Source: Bacteroidia bacterium | Lineage (GTDB): Bacteria; Bacteroidota; Bacteroidia; J057 | DNA: 64,000 bases | NCBI GenBank assembly: GCA_022760475.1 | Contig: JALEFZ010000006.1 | Location: forward strand, 124,001-188,000 | Direction: 5' to 3' | Shown: positions 18,962 to 28,287 of the stretch, one piece after another | How positions within the stretch are numbered: the first letter of the stretch is position 1 | Layout: every line of letters starts with the position of its first letter | The notes under the pieces: model-generated | What the model was told of the DNA's origin: nothing | The model's database searches: none | The model's input: the letters and a program-made list of their open reading frames with translations, nothing else | Made by a program: the position numbers and the translations under genes

Positions 18962-19299
18962 TAAACAGAGAAGCTCTCACCACAGGCACAAGTTCTTGAA
19001 GCATTGGGGTTGGCGAAGTGAAAGCCTTTCCCACTCAGTCCACCTGTGTAATCAAGTTCAGTTCCGACGAGGTAAAGCAGGCTTTTCATGGCCACAAAAA
19101 TCTTTACACCTTTGTCTTCAATTACTTGATCTCCAGGTTTTTCCTGGTTGTCAAAGTCAAGTTTGTACAACAATCCGCTGCAACCTCCGCCATCCACACT
19201 CACCCTTAGGCCATAGGTATCATCCAGGCCTTCCTGCACACGTAGTCTTTTGATGTGATCGAAAGCAGCATCAGAAACTTTTATCATTGAGTCTTGCAT
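18961..19299 (-). CDS. A-type iron-sulfur carrier (IscA/ErpA/HesB family)
   Basis: A 112-residue cytosolic protein. The three conserved cysteines of the family are all present: Cys40 in GGGCSGLLY and Cys104/Cys106 in RTCACGESF. It receives or carries Fe-S clusters for delivery to apo-enzymes; clients could include IspH or LipA in this window, which is inference only. The first Met is used here, though the Met at position 5 (MIKVSDAAF) is an equally good start. Its TAA overlaps the next gene's ATG. No isc or suf genes are adjacent. Confidence 0.93.
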   Translation of the reverse strand: MQDSMIKVSDAAFDHIKRLRVQEGLDDTYGLRVSVDGGGCSGLLYKLDFDNQEKPGDQVIEDKGVKIFVAMKSLLYLVGTELDYTGGLSGKGFHFANPNASRTCACGESFSV

Positions 19300-19636
19300 A
19301 TGTATCTATCTTATTAGGACAAATTTCCTGAAATATTTTAACGAATGAAAGGGGGATATGGTTTTTAGTCGGGAATTGGACATTTATGTATAGTGAAATC
19401 AAGATAGTTTTTTTGAATCCCTATTCAAAGGCCTCATACTGTTTTGAAATATAATAGGATTATCAAGGATAGGTAGGAAAAAGCTTTATACTACCTTAGG
19501 TTAAGAAATGCCCCCAGTGATGCAAAGGCAATACTTGTAGAATCATTCAACCCCCAAAAAGGACCTCTAACGATACCTAAAAGCCTTTATCCACAACTGT
19601 AGACAATTACTAATTTTAATTGCACGTTATATTCCT

Positions 19637-19644
19637 TAGATTTG
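19637..19644 (+). promoter_or_regulatory. Candidate parE -7 box (TAGATTTG)
   Basis: TAGATTTG is a full match to the Bacteroidota -7 consensus TAnnTTTG. A TTG lies 14 bases upstream, closer than the usual spacing. Transcription from here would give a leader of roughly 100 bases containing the TTTTGACA inverted repeat. Confidence 0.4.
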
Positions 19645-19706
19645 ATTGGGATTTATTTTTTAGCATAAATTTCTTCTATTAAATTCTCAAAGCTATTTGC
19701 TAAATC

Positions 19707-19729
19707 TTTTGACATGATTTTTGTCAAAA
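19707..19729. promoter_or_regulatory. Inverted repeat TTTTGACA-N7-TGTCAAAA in the parE leader
   Basis: Perfect eight-base arms, 19707-19714 and 19722-19729, separated by seven bases, ending 21 bases before the parE ATG. It could be an operator, a leader hairpin that blocks ribosome access, or chance. Also, a TTG inside it (19721) opens an upstream in-frame extension of parE that is probably not translated. Confidence 0.4.
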
Positions 19730-19750
19730 CAAAAGCACTTCAATTCAATT

Positions 19751-21616
19751 ATGGCTAAATCGGTAGTATATAATGAGGACAGTATCAAGTCCTTAGACTG
19801 GAAAGAACATATTCGCTTGCGTCCTGGTATGTATATCGGAAAATTGGGAGATGGGTCTTCTCAGGATGACGGGATATATATATTAGTAAAAGAGATCATT
19901 GATAATTCCATCGATGAATATGTCATGGGCAATGGCAAAAAGATCGATGTCAGCATCAAAGAGGGGGAGGTGAAAGTCAGAGACTATGGCCGTGGCATTC
20001 CTTTGGGAAAGGTAATTGACTGTGTGTCCAAGATCAATACAGGAGGTAAGTATGATTCGGATGCCTTTAAGAAAGCTGTTGGTTTGAATGGGGTCGGTAC
20101 CAAAGCCGTAAACGCCCTTTCCAATTATTTTCGTGTGGAATCTGTTCGTGCAGGGAAGAAAAAGGTGGCAGAGTTTGAACAGGGAATCATTACCAAGGAT
20201 CATAAGATTCAGAAAACCTCAGAAGAGGATGGAACTACGACGATTTTTAGGCCTGATTCTGGAATTTTTAAGAATTACCGCTTCATCCTGGATTATGTGG
20301 TCAATCAGGTTCGGAACTATACCTACCTGAATGCAGGTCTATCAATCTATCTCAATGGCGAAAGGTACTACTCCAAGAATGGACTTCTTGACCTGCTGAA
20401 TCACAAGACCGATCCGGAAGCTATTCGCTATCCGATTATTCACCTTAAAGGTTATGACATTGAAATTGCCCTAACGCATGGCAACAATTACGGTGAGGAG
20501 TATTACTCCTTTGTCAATGGGCAATATACCTCTCAGGGAGGGACTCATCTTCAGGCATTTAGAGAAGGAGTCGTCAACGCAGTTCGTACCCATTTTAGCA
20601 AAAACTACGACGTTTCGGACATCCGTTCTTCTATCATCGCTGCTGTGAGTGTCCGTGTACAGGAACCAGTATTTGAGTCGCAGACCAAAACCAAACTGGG
20701 GTCTACCCATGTAGCACCAGGTGGAGAGACCATGAGAACCTTCGTTACGAAGTTTGTAGAGAAGGAGGTCGACAATTACCTGCACAAAAACAAAGATGTA
20801 GCTGAGGCCATCAAGAAGCGAATTGAGCAATCCGAAAAGGAAAGGAAAGAGATCGCCGGAATTAAAAAACTGGCAAATACCCGAGCTAAAAAGGCCAACC
20901 TTCACAACAAAAAACTAAGAGATTGTAGGGTTCACCTCAATGACAAGAGAAAGGGCAAAGAGGAAAAAAAATTAGGTTCTACCCTATTCATTACGGAGGG
21001 TGACTCTGCGAGTGGGTCTATCACCAAGGCAAGGGATGTAGAGACACAGGCCGTATTCTCCCTAAGAGGAAAGCCGCTCAACTGCTTCGGCCTGACCAAA
21101 AAGGTGGTGTATGAGAATGAAGAGTTCAATCTCCTTCAACATGCCTTGAACATCGAGTCTGGGGTAGAAAACCTCAGGTATAACAATGTTGTCATCGCAA
21201 CAGATGCGGATGTGGATGGCATGCACATTCGTTTACTACTGCTGACTTTCTTCCTGCAATTCTTCCCTGATCTGGTTCGTGGAGGCCACCTTTACATCCT
21301 GGATACGCCACTATTCAGGGTCAGAAATAAAAAGAAAACCATCTACTGTTACACTGCAGAAGAGAAGCAGGCTGCCATTGCTGAGTTGAAAGGCAATCCC
21401 GAGATTACCCGATTCAAAGGACTAGGTGAGATCAGTCCAAATGAATTTGAAAGATTCATCGGAGATGATATCCGCCTTCAGCCCGTTACCCTTCAGAAAG
21501 ACACAGAGCTCAAGAAATTATTGGCTTATTTCATGGGTAAAAACTCTCCAGACAGGCAAAAATTTATTATCAATAACCTTCGTGTTGAGAAAGATGAGGT
21601 TGAGTTAGCCGCCTAA
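19751..21616 (+). CDS. parE: DNA topoisomerase IV subunit B
   Basis: ATPase subunit of the type IIA topoisomerase that decatenates chromosomes; 621 residues. The N-terminal GHKL domain shows [20 protein letters not shown] and [10 protein letters not shown]; further on are the transducer domain, the TOPRIM motif EGDSASGS and DADVDGMHI. GyrB proteins of this phylum are longer, and the sequence fits ParE. An in-frame TTG lies 30 bases upstream (19721), but homologues begin near [11 protein letters not shown], matching the ATG at 19751. A strong terminator follows at 21711-21742, so parC is not in the same operon, unlike the usual parE-parC arrangement in Bacteroidota. Confidence 0.95.
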   Translation: MAKSVVYNEDSIKSLDWKEHIRLRPGMYIGKLGDGSSQDDGIYILVKEIIDNSIDEYVMGNGKKIDVSIKEGEVKVRDYGRGIPLGKVIDCVSKINTGGKYDSDAFKKAVGLNGVGTKAVNALSNYFRVESVRAGKKKVAEFEQGIITKDHKIQKTSEEDGTTTIFRPDSGIFKNYRFILDYVVNQVRNYTYLNAGLSIYLNGERYYSKNGLLDLLNHKTDPEAIRYPIIHLKGYDIEIALTHGNNYGEEYYSFVNGQYTSQGGTHLQAFREGVVNAVRTHFSKNYDVSDIRSSIIAAVSVRVQEPVFESQTKTKLGSTHVAPGGETMRTFVTKFVEKEVDNYLHKNKDVAEAIKKRIEQSEKERKEIAGIKKLANTRAKKANLHNKKLRDCRVHLNDKRKGKEEKKLGSTLFITEGDSASGSITKARDVETQAVFSLRGKPLNCFGLTKKVVYENEEFNLLQHALNIESGVENLRYNNVVIATDADVDGMHIRLLLLTFFLQFFPDLVRGGHLYILDTPLFRVRNKKKTIYCYTAEEKQAAIAELKGNPEITRFKGLGEISPNEFERFIGDDIRLQPVTLQKDTELKKLLAYFMGKNSPDRQKFIINNLRVEKDEVELAA

Positions 21617-21710
21617 AAGACAAAGAATAAACCTTGATGTTATATGAAAGTTAAGGATAATGACAAAAAAATGGCCTATCGAATGTAGATGTTAATTTAA
21701 ACAGGAAATA

Positions 21711-21742
21711 AAAAAAGCGATCCTCAAAAGGGTCGCTTTTTT
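21711..21742 (+). terminator. Rho-independent terminator after parE
   Basis: Stem GCGATCC (21717-21723) with GGGTCGC (21730-21736), one G-U pair, a six-base loop, flanked by six A upstream and followed by TTTTTT. It is 95 bases after the parE stop codon and is a textbook terminator. Confidence 0.85.
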
Positions 21743-21885
21743 ATTAAAAATGTAAATAAAAATAGAAACGATAGCCCTTGTTAGGTCGTAATAAATCTAG
21801 GAGAAGTATTCTGATTCTAATTTTATTTTGGATAATTTTAGTGGAGTAATCTAAATCGCGCCCGAATCTTTTTTCTGCGATTTTT

Positions 21886-21893
21886 TACTTTCG
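21886..21893 (+). promoter_or_regulatory. Possible -7 box (TACTTTCG) for the GH3/serine hydrolase gene
   Basis: TACTTTCG matches seven of eight positions of TAnnTTTG and ends 44 bases before the ATG at 21938. It follows the parE terminator, so a new promoter is needed in this interval. No good -33 element is seen. The rest of the 21617-21937 gap holds nothing else. Confidence 0.3.
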
Positions 21894-21937
21894 TGGAATT
21901 ATTGGTGTAAAGAAATATTAATCACCCTTGGTACATT

Positions 21938-24900
21938 ATGCGCTTAAGAAGCCAAATGGGTATAGCATTCTTTTTGTGTTTGTCTACGGTGACTTACACA
22001 TTGCTTCCTCAAAAGGAAGCGATCGAAAAGGCGAAGCGAGTCGCTTTTTTGGATGCAGATCCCTCATGGGTGAATCAGAAACTAGCGGAGCTGACTCCCG
22101 ATCAAAAGATCGATCAGCTAATCAACTTACTCATTGAGCCAGGTAAGGAGGATCTGAGAGGAGAGCTTTCCTACCTTGGTGGTGCCCTATTCAAGGGTTT
22201 TGATACCGACAGCCTTTCTACCGAGATCTCAAGCTGGGACAGCACTTTTTCTCTTCCACCATTGATTGGAATTACAGAATCTAGGTTTTCCCCTGATCAA
22301 TATTACCTCCCCTCTCACCCGGGCTATGGCCAGCTCAAGTCAGATTCTTTGTTGCACTTGGTGGCCCATGTTGCTGCCACCCAACTGAGACGATGGGGAG
22401 GAAACTACCTTATCCAACCTGCACCGGCAGCTCAATTTTCCGAAGATAACCTCGAAGCATTTCATAAAAGATTACACAGGATTTCTGAGGCTGTACAAGA
22501 GCAGAAAGTTCTATTTATGCTTGGTGATGTGAATGTTTACTATCCAAGGATGAGGGATACCCTTAGGAGAGATAGTTTGACCGCCATTTATAAAAAAAGT
22601 GCTCGAAAAGGATTAGATGGCCTACTATTGAATCAGGATGAATTGGAGAAAGTGCATCCAGGCTCTTACAGGAACTCCTTGATCAAAATAGCTACTAAGA
22701 AAAATTTGGCGTTTGAAGGCTTAATCTTTGCCCCCTTAAAGGATAGTATTGAAAACTACTCCAACTGGGTCGAACTGTTTATCAAGTCAGGTGCAGATGG
22801 GCTTTTCGCACGACCGAATCAAGTCAAGGATATCAGAGAGGCTTTGCGCTTCGCCTTGGAAAGTGGTAAGTGGACATACTCCGATCTAAATGATCGTTTG
22901 AGGAGAGTATTACTAGCCAAAGAGTGGACCAGGGAGGAGATGCCTAGAGAAACTGAGCCTACATTCACCTTGAAGCCTGATGTTCCTACGGCACAATCGC
23001 TTAATCAGCGGCTTGAAAGGGCTAGCATTACCCTGATCAGGAACCAGGACAAATTGGTACCACTTCGGGACCTCAAAAGAGCAGCAGTGCATTTGCTTAC
23101 AATTGGCGATCCCATGCCGGAATTACTTGCTCAAATGAGATTTTATGGGCCCGTGAGCAATTCTCACCTTGACATGGGCTCCGCCGATACCCTTCCTGAA
23201 ATTAAAATAAGGAAGTACAGAAGGTATGACCCTATTGTCATTGCTCTAAATGTAGAGGCCTTTGATTCGATCCAGCATAAAAGCTTTTTCAAGTCCCTTA
23301 GAACCTTGGCGGAAAAGGAAAAGGTACTGATTGTCAATTTTGGAAAGCTGGAAAAACTGAAGGCATTCTCCTTTTTTGGGAACTTGATGCAGGTGTATCA
23401 CAAACATGAATTTTCTCAAAAACTTCTGGGACAAGGGCTCTATGGTGGGTTTGCGATGGATGCTTACCTTCCCATTGAAGTTAGTGAAGAGTTGGTATAT
23501 GGATTTGGAACGAAGACCCGAAAATCACGCTTGGCTTTTTCTACTCCTGAGGAAGCAGGACTTGACCCACTAAAGTTGGCACGAATAGATACGATTGTTT
23601 ATGAAGGTATGGGAAATCTTGCCATGCCTGGTTGTCAGGTAATGGTTGTAAAGGGAGGAGAGATTGTTTACGACCGTGCATTTGGATACCACACATATGC
23701 AAGGAGGAGAAGGGTGCTGAAAACAGATCTTTACGATATCGCCTCCATAACCAAAGTTGCAGCCACCACAGTTGCCAGCATGAAGATGGTCGATTATCGA
23801 AAATTAAGGTTGAGCGATAAGTTGGGTAGGTATTTCAGGAACCATGAGGTTGTCCTTGATTCCATCGCTGGGATAGATTCTTTATGGGTTTATCGCACTC
23901 CTGTAATTGATAGTACAGCTATAGATAGTCAAGCTGCCGTTGCTATTGTCCCTGTAGTTTTTCGTTCTCAACCCAATGTGATCATTGATTCTGTAAAATT
24001 TGGTTCTGACACTACCTTGGTAATAAAAACATTGATAGGAGGTAAATCAGTCCAAAGATCCAGAATTTTCAACATTAGGATCAAAGACTTATTGACCCAT
24101 CATTCCGGACTTCCAGCTGGTCTTCCCATTAGAGATTTTGTTACATATAGGAGAAGGGGTTATGGAAAATATAGCAAGTACTTCAGTCCAAGGAAAGATG
24201 ACGAGCATCAAATAGAAGTCGCCTCCAGGCTTTTTCTCCGGAATGACTACCTGGATTCTCTTTGGGAGAAAACAAAGGCTATTGAGCTTGATCCATTTGC
24301 GAATTACAAATACAGTGACGCGAACTTTGTGCTACTTCAACAGGCCATTGATTCGATCAACAGATACCCAATAGATTCTTTTCTGAGCGAAAAAATCTAT
24401 AAGCCTATGGGGCTCCAATACCTGGGCTATAAACCCAAAAAACGATTCAGGGATGTGCAAATCATTCCAACAGAAAGGGACAGATGGAGGGGGCAATTAT
24501 TGAAAGGTCATGTCCATGATCCCACTGCCGCATTACTTGGGGGAGTTTCAGGTAATGCAGGTTTATTTTCGAATGCAGAAGATATGGCTCACCTCTTTCA
24601 AATGCTTCTGCAAGGAGGATGGTATGGAGATGAGCGCCATTTGAAGAAAGAGACCATATTTTTATTTACGCGAATTCAAAAAGGAGACCGAGGATACGGT
24701 TTTGATATGGTAGGCAGAGGTGGCAATGGCTTCGCTGCTTATAAAGCACCTATGGGGACATTTGGGCATACTGGCTTTACAGGCACCTGTGTATGGGTGG
24801 ATCCGCAAAATGAGCTGATTTATATTTTCCTTTCAAATAGGGTTCATCCACGGGCTTCCAACTGGAAACTAAACGAACTCAGGATACGTCAACGGATACA

Positions 24901-24964
24901 TGAGGCCATTTATGAGGCAATGCTTGATGATCATGAGCAATCCATTGTTGATCTCACCGAATAG
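21938..24964 (+). CDS. Degenerate GH3 domain fused to class C beta-lactamase-like serine hydrolase
   Basis: An exported protein of 1,008 residues. Residues about 40-335 have the layout of a GH3 (NagZ-type) barrel: LGGALFKGF, RRWGGNYLIQPAPAAQF, then AREALRF-like helices ending RLRRVLLAKEWT. About 340-530 matches the second GH3 domain, and 535-990 is a beta-lactamase class C/serine hydrolase with Ser603-x-x-Lys606 (IASITK), a Tyr motif in YKYSDANF and GHTGFTGT. The GH3 catalytic signature KHFPGHG...DSH is missing (residues 190-213 read QKVLFMLGDVNVYYPRMRDT), and the nucleophile segment (T/S)DAL is FAPLK at 264-268. The hydrolase therefore looks active and the glycosidase inactive. Relatives of this architecture act on cell-wall muropeptides. 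Confidence 0.88.
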   Translation: MRLRSQMGIAFFLCLSTVTYTLLPQKEAIEKAKRVAFLDADPSWVNQKLAELTPDQKIDQLINLLIEPGKEDLRGELSYLGGALFKGFDTDSLSTEISSWDSTFSLPPLIGITESRFSPDQYYLPSHPGYGQLKSDSLLHLVAHVAATQLRRWGGNYLIQPAPAAQFSEDNLEAFHKRLHRISEAVQEQKVLFMLGDVNVYYPRMRDTLRRDSLTAIYKKSARKGLDGLLLNQDELEKVHPGSYRNSLIKIATKKNLAFEGLIFAPLKDSIENYSNWVELFIKSGADGLFARPNQVKDIREALRFALESGKWTYSDLNDRLRRVLLAKEWTREEMPRETEPTFTLKPDVPTAQSLNQRLERASITLIRNQDKLVPLRDLKRAAVHLLTIGDPMPELLAQMRFYGPVSNSHLDMGSADTLPEIKIRKYRRYDPIVIALNVEAFDSIQHKSFFKSLRTLAEKEKVLIVNFGKLEKLKAFSFFGNLMQVYHKHEFSQKLLGQGLYGGFAMDAYLPIEVSEELVYGFGTKTRKSRLAFSTPEEAGLDPLKLARIDTIVYEGMGNLAMPGCQVMVVKGGEIVYDRAFGYHTYARRRRVLKTDLYDIASITKVAATTVASMKMVDYRKLRLSDKLGRYFRNHEVVLDSIAGIDSLWVYRTPVIDSTAIDSQAAVAIVPVVFRSQPNVIIDSVKFGSDTTLVIKTLIGGKSVQRSRIFNIRIKDLLTHHSGLPAGLPIRDFVTYRRRGYGKYSKYFSPRKDDEHQIEVASRLFLRNDYLDSLWEKTKAIELDPFANYKYSDANFVLLQQAIDSINRYPIDSFLSEKIYKPMGLQYLGYKPKKRFRDVQIIPTERDRWRGQLLKGHVHDPTAALLGGVSGNAGLFSNAEDMAHLFQMLLQGGWYGDERHLKKETIFLFTRIQKGDRGYGFDMVGRGGNGFAAYKAPMGTFGHTGFTGTCVWVDPQNELIYIFLSNRVHPRASNWKLNELRIRQRIHEAIYEAMLDDHEQSIVDLTE

Positions 24965-24997
24965 CTTTTGTAGCTTAACAAACGAAACTCTGTACCT

Positions 24998-25723
24998 ATG
25001 CGTTATTTAGCCATTCTCTTTATCGCGATTTTTATTATTCCTGAATTTGGATTTGCTCAGGCAGAACATGAAATCCACTTATCGACTATTCGTGCATCCA
25101 GGTATAAGAAAATAAGCACTAGAGGAATCCAGGGGGACAGCGCTTTTATAGAGTATGTTCTTGAGTATATTTTGGAAGCGCCTGAGGATGTCATGTTTAT
25201 CTCTAATAGGCAATTGCTGAATTCATTGTGTCTGAGTGATTGCTCAGAAAATAGCCTGTCTATTCATGATACCCTTAAGCGTAGGAAGGAAGTAAATATC
25301 AAAGTCTATACGCGAGCTTTTGAAGCAGAAAGTCATGAGATCAGCTTTTATGAAGGCAAAGATTCTTTGATAAAAGCCGTTGATGGCCGAAAAGTCTATG
25401 GTGCAGTAGACAAACTTCCCGAAACTCAGGTGGATTCGATCTCAATGACCATTGGCAAGAAAAAAATAAAGATACCTGCAGAAGCATATGAAGACCTGTA
25501 TGACCCAAACCTCTGCGATGGAGGTTACTTCAAAAGACCCCTGGCAGTGTATACCTCAATGAATGGGGACTACATGTACATGTACATTTATGGGGGCAAG
25601 TCTTCGGGAACCTATCTAGCCAAGCTGATTTTTGACAAGCGTCAATACATCAAGAAAATCGTAGCAGAGTACGAGGATTTGTTGCCCTTCGACAGCATAA
25701 GGCCAGACTTTCTAGGGTTTTAA
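24998..25723 (+). CDS. Secreted protein of unknown function
   Basis: A 241-residue protein with a clear signal peptide (MRYLAILFIAIFIIPEFGFAQ). The mature part is mixed polar, contains two cysteine-bearing stretches (LCLSDCS and NLCDGGYF) and ends in PFDSIRPDFLGF. I recognise no family. It begins 33 bases after the GH3/serine hydrolase gene on the same strand, so the two are probably co-transcribed and it may accompany that enzyme in the periplasm. Confidence 0.72.
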   Translation: MRYLAILFIAIFIIPEFGFAQAEHEIHLSTIRASRYKKISTRGIQGDSAFIEYVLEYILEAPEDVMFISNRQLLNSLCLSDCSENSLSIHDTLKRRKEVNIKVYTRAFEAESHEISFYEGKDSLIKAVDGRKVYGAVDKLPETQVDSISMTIGKKKIKIPAEAYEDLYDPNLCDGGYFKRPLAVYTSMNGDYMYMYIYGGKSSGTYLAKLIFDKRQYIKKIVAEYEDLLPFDSIRPDFLGF

Positions 25724-25824
25724 TCAAGGTAGAAAGGCAGTTTTTTACCTATTTCAAAAATCATATATCAAATCTTACTATTATTTGAAGAAAATGGCTA
25801 TTTTCTTCAAAATTACTACTGCAA

Positions 25825-27291
25825 ATGAAATATCTTGCCTTATCAATCATCCTTTTGGGATGCTTTTTTTCATGCCATACTCCGCCAGTAGAGGAAAAGA
25901 AAACTACAATGGAAGTAAAGTCCTTTTTGGATAAACCCCTAAAGGTGTATACAACAGCTTCTGAAACTGAGCTAAGGCTCAGTATGACCGGCGAACAGGA
26001 ATTTAAGAAAGCTCGACAGCCCCTGGAAACTGAGGTGGCTGTATTTGTCAATCCAGCTAAGACCTTTCAAAAGGTTCTGGGGATTGGAGGTGCCATCACT
26101 GATGCCTCCGCAGAGGTCTTTGCCAAACTATCTAAAGCTCAGCAGGAAAATTTTTTGAAGTCCTACTATGATAAAGAAGAAGGTATTGGCTATACACTTG
26201 GCCGAACCTCTATCCATAGCTGCGATTTCAGTTCTGGCAGCTTTACTTATGTATCAGATTCCGCAAAAGATTTGAATACCTTCAATATTGATCATGACAG
26301 GACTTTCAGGATTCCAATGATCAAGAGGGCAATCGCAGCAGCAGGTGGAAGTATGATGTTCTATGCAAGTCCATGGAGTCCTCCGCCTTTTATGAAGACC
26401 AACAAACACATGTTGCGCGGAGGAAGTTTATTGCCAGAGTATGCTGGTGCCTGGGCCTTGTATTATTCTAAATTTATCAAGGCCTATGAAAAAGAAGGTA
26501 TCCCTATCTGGGGATTGACCATCCAAAATGAGCCCATGGCTGTTCAGCGTTGGGAATCATGTATCTATACAGCGGAGCAGGAAAGGGACTTTTTGAAAAA
26601 CCACCTGGGGCCGACTTTACAGCGAGAAGGTCTCGGAGATAAGAAAATCATCGTTTGGGACCACAACCGTGACCTGATCAACCACAGGGCCAATACTATT
26701 TTTTCTGATCCTGCTGCAGCGAAATATGCTTGGGGGATTGGATTCCACTGGTATGAAAACTGGACAGGAGGAGATCCCATGTTTAACAACCTGGGTGATA
26801 TAAAGGAAGCCTTTGCAGACAAAAACCTGGTATTTACCGAGGGATGTAATGAGCGATTCGATTCTGAAAAATATGAGTATTGGCCGAATGCTGAGCGCTA
26901 TGGTAGGTCAATGATCAATGATTTTAACGAAGGAGTGGTTGCATGGACAGATTGGAACATTCTCTTGAATGATAAAGGGGGACCTAATCATGTAGGAAAC
27001 TTCTGCTTTGCTCCTGTGCATGCTACTGAGGACGATTCTCTAATCTTTACACCTACCTATTACTACATTGGACACTTTTCCAAGTTTGTTCGTCCAGGAG
27101 CCAAAAGGGTAAGTACCTCAAGTAGTAGAAGTGCTTTGCTATCTACGTCCTTTGAAAACGAGGATGGTTCAATGGTCAGCATTGTAATGAATCATACCGA
27201 TGAAGCCGTTAAATACTTCCTTTTTGCAGGTGGTGATGCATCTACAGAAATGGAAATACCAGCAAGGGCAATGCAGACAATTATATATTAG
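25825..27291 (+). CDS. Glycoside hydrolase family 30 (glucosylceramidase-type) lipoprotein
   Basis: A 488-residue secreted retaining beta-glycosidase. The N-terminus is a lipoprotein signal (SIILLGCFFSC), with Cys13 or Cys17 as the lipidation site. Catalytic residues can be placed: acid/base Glu236 in TIQNEPMA and nucleophile Glu339 in VFTEGCNER. YASPWSPPPFMKTN and GIGFHWYENWTGGDP are family hallmarks. GH30 enzymes of this group cleave glucosylceramides or beta-1,6-glucans; substrate is not decided by sequence. The gene ends in a strong hairpin at 27300-27329. It lies about 100 bases after the secreted unknown, so it may have its own promoter. Confidence 0.93.
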   Translation: MKYLALSIILLGCFFSCHTPPVEEKKTTMEVKSFLDKPLKVYTTASETELRLSMTGEQEFKKARQPLETEVAVFVNPAKTFQKVLGIGGAITDASAEVFAKLSKAQQENFLKSYYDKEEGIGYTLGRTSIHSCDFSSGSFTYVSDSAKDLNTFNIDHDRTFRIPMIKRAIAAAGGSMMFYASPWSPPPFMKTNKHMLRGGSLLPEYAGAWALYYSKFIKAYEKEGIPIWGLTIQNEPMAVQRWESCIYTAEQERDFLKNHLGPTLQREGLGDKKIIVWDHNRDLINHRANTIFSDPAAAKYAWGIGFHWYENWTGGDPMFNNLGDIKEAFADKNLVFTEGCNERFDSEKYEYWPNAERYGRSMINDFNEGVVAWTDWNILLNDKGGPNHVGNFCFAPVHATEDDSLIFTPTYYYIGHFSKFVRPGAKRVSTSSSRSALLSTSFENEDGSMVSIVMNHTDEAVKYFLFAGGDASTEMEIPARAMQTIIY

Positions 27292-27299
27292 AATATCAC

Positions 27300-27329
27300 A
27301 GCTCTGGCAGGCAGTTTCCTGCCAGAGCT
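27300..27329. terminator. Bidirectional terminator hairpin between convergent genes
   Basis: Perfect 12-base-pair stem (arms 27300-27311 and 27318-27329, core GCTCTGGCAGG) with a six-base loop CAGTTT. It is followed by TTTTC on the plus strand and lies between the GH30 stop codon and the end of the convergent gene at 27336. The GGCAGG core is similar to but distinct from the CCTGTCAGG palindromes elsewhere in the window. Confidence 0.75.
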
Positions 27330-27335
27330 AATTTT

Positions 27336-28223
27336 CTAGCCAAGAATCTCAATAAGGGCCTCAAGGGCAGTTTTATACTCGAATTCAAATCCTGATTCTG
27401 TCAACTTCTTAGGGACAACGTGCTGCCCTCCCGTCACGATGCCTGATTTTTCCTTTCCAAGTGCCAGCGACATGGCAAAGCCTGGAATCGTCCAGATATC
27501 TGTAACACCCAGAGCTTTGGCAAAGGCATTAGAAAATTCCTTTTGAGTAAGCAATTCAGGCCCTACTAAATTAATGGGGCCATCCAAATCATCATTTTCA
27601 AGGGCAAAGATAATGGCCTTTACTTCGTCCTCTATATGAATCCATGGAAAACCTTGTTTGCCTGTTCCTATTTTTCCTCCCAGATGAAACTGATACAGCG
27701 GCTTCAATCGCTCCGTAACCTCGCTACCTTTTCCAATCACAACTCCAGTACGAAGGATTACTGTCCTACATTTTGCCTTCAGTGCTTCTTCCTCCCATTC
27801 TTTGCTTAGAATGCCCAGAAAATCTTCCTTATAACTGGAAGACTCATCTACCACTTCCTCTCTATCTATTCCATAAAATCCTACCGCAGAACCTGAAACG
27901 AAGACTGAGGGTGGATTGGGGCTCCTGTTGATGTAGTTTACACATGCCTTGGTGGCATTGATTCTGCTGTCTCTAAAGAGTTTTTTGTTCTCCTCCGTCC
28001 AGGATAATTTTCCTATGTTGGCACCTGCTAGGTTGATGACAGCATCATATATACCCATGCCAAAGGGCATTTCTTTGCCATCCCATTGCAAGTAGGCCAT
28101 GCCATGGGTTGTTGACTTCTTGGCAGACCTTGTCAAAATGCTGACTTGGTGTCCTTTTTCAAGTAATTTAAGGATCAGGAATCCTCCAATGTAGCCAGTT
28201 CCTCCTGTTATCAGGATATTCAT
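27336..28223 (-). CDS. TIGR01777 family NAD-dependent epimerase/SDR (SulA/YfcH-like)
   Basis: A 295-residue cytosolic Rossmann-fold protein. It has the nucleotide-binding motif ITGGTGYIGG at residues 4-13, followed by AGANIGKLSWTEENKK and SGSAVGFYG, which are typical of the TIGR01777 group that includes YfcH and the misnamed cell-division inhibitor SulA homologues. The C-terminal DUF1731-like part (about 240-295) includes IWTIPGFAMSLALG and ends EALIEILG. The biochemical substrate of this family is unknown. ATG start; the gene stands divergently from the aminotransferase at 28288. Confidence 0.87.
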   Translation of the reverse strand: MNILITGGTGYIGGFLILKLLEKGHQVSILTRSAKKSTTHGMAYLQWDGKEMPFGMGIYDAVINLAGANIGKLSWTEENKKLFRDSRINATKACVNYINRSPNPPSVFVSGSAVGFYGIDREEVVDESSSYKEDFLGILSKEWEEEALKAKCRTVILRTGVVIGKGSEVTERLKPLYQFHLGGKIGTGKQGFPWIHIEDEVKAIIFALENDDLDGPINLVGPELLTQKEFSNAFAKALGVTDIWTIPGFAMSLALGKEKSGIVTGGQHVVPKKLTESGFEFEYKTALEALIEILG

Positions 28224-28287
28224 AAAATTTTTTTTCCCATTTAACCTATCTTAGCCCGAAAGGTTCCCTACAAAAGTCATCTCGAAT

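Larger units (their letters stand above)
19300..19750. other. Intergenic region between iscA-type gene and parE
   Basis: About 450 AT-rich bases without an acceptable reading frame or a tRNA-like structure. The divergent flanking genes need promoters here. For parE a TAGATTTG box is at 19637-19644 and an inverted repeat at 19707-19729. Nothing else stands out. Confidence 0.6.

Noticed and set aside
19721..19750. TTG start for parE
   Set aside because: It lies within the inverted repeat and extends beyond the family start; the ATG at 19751 matches homologues.
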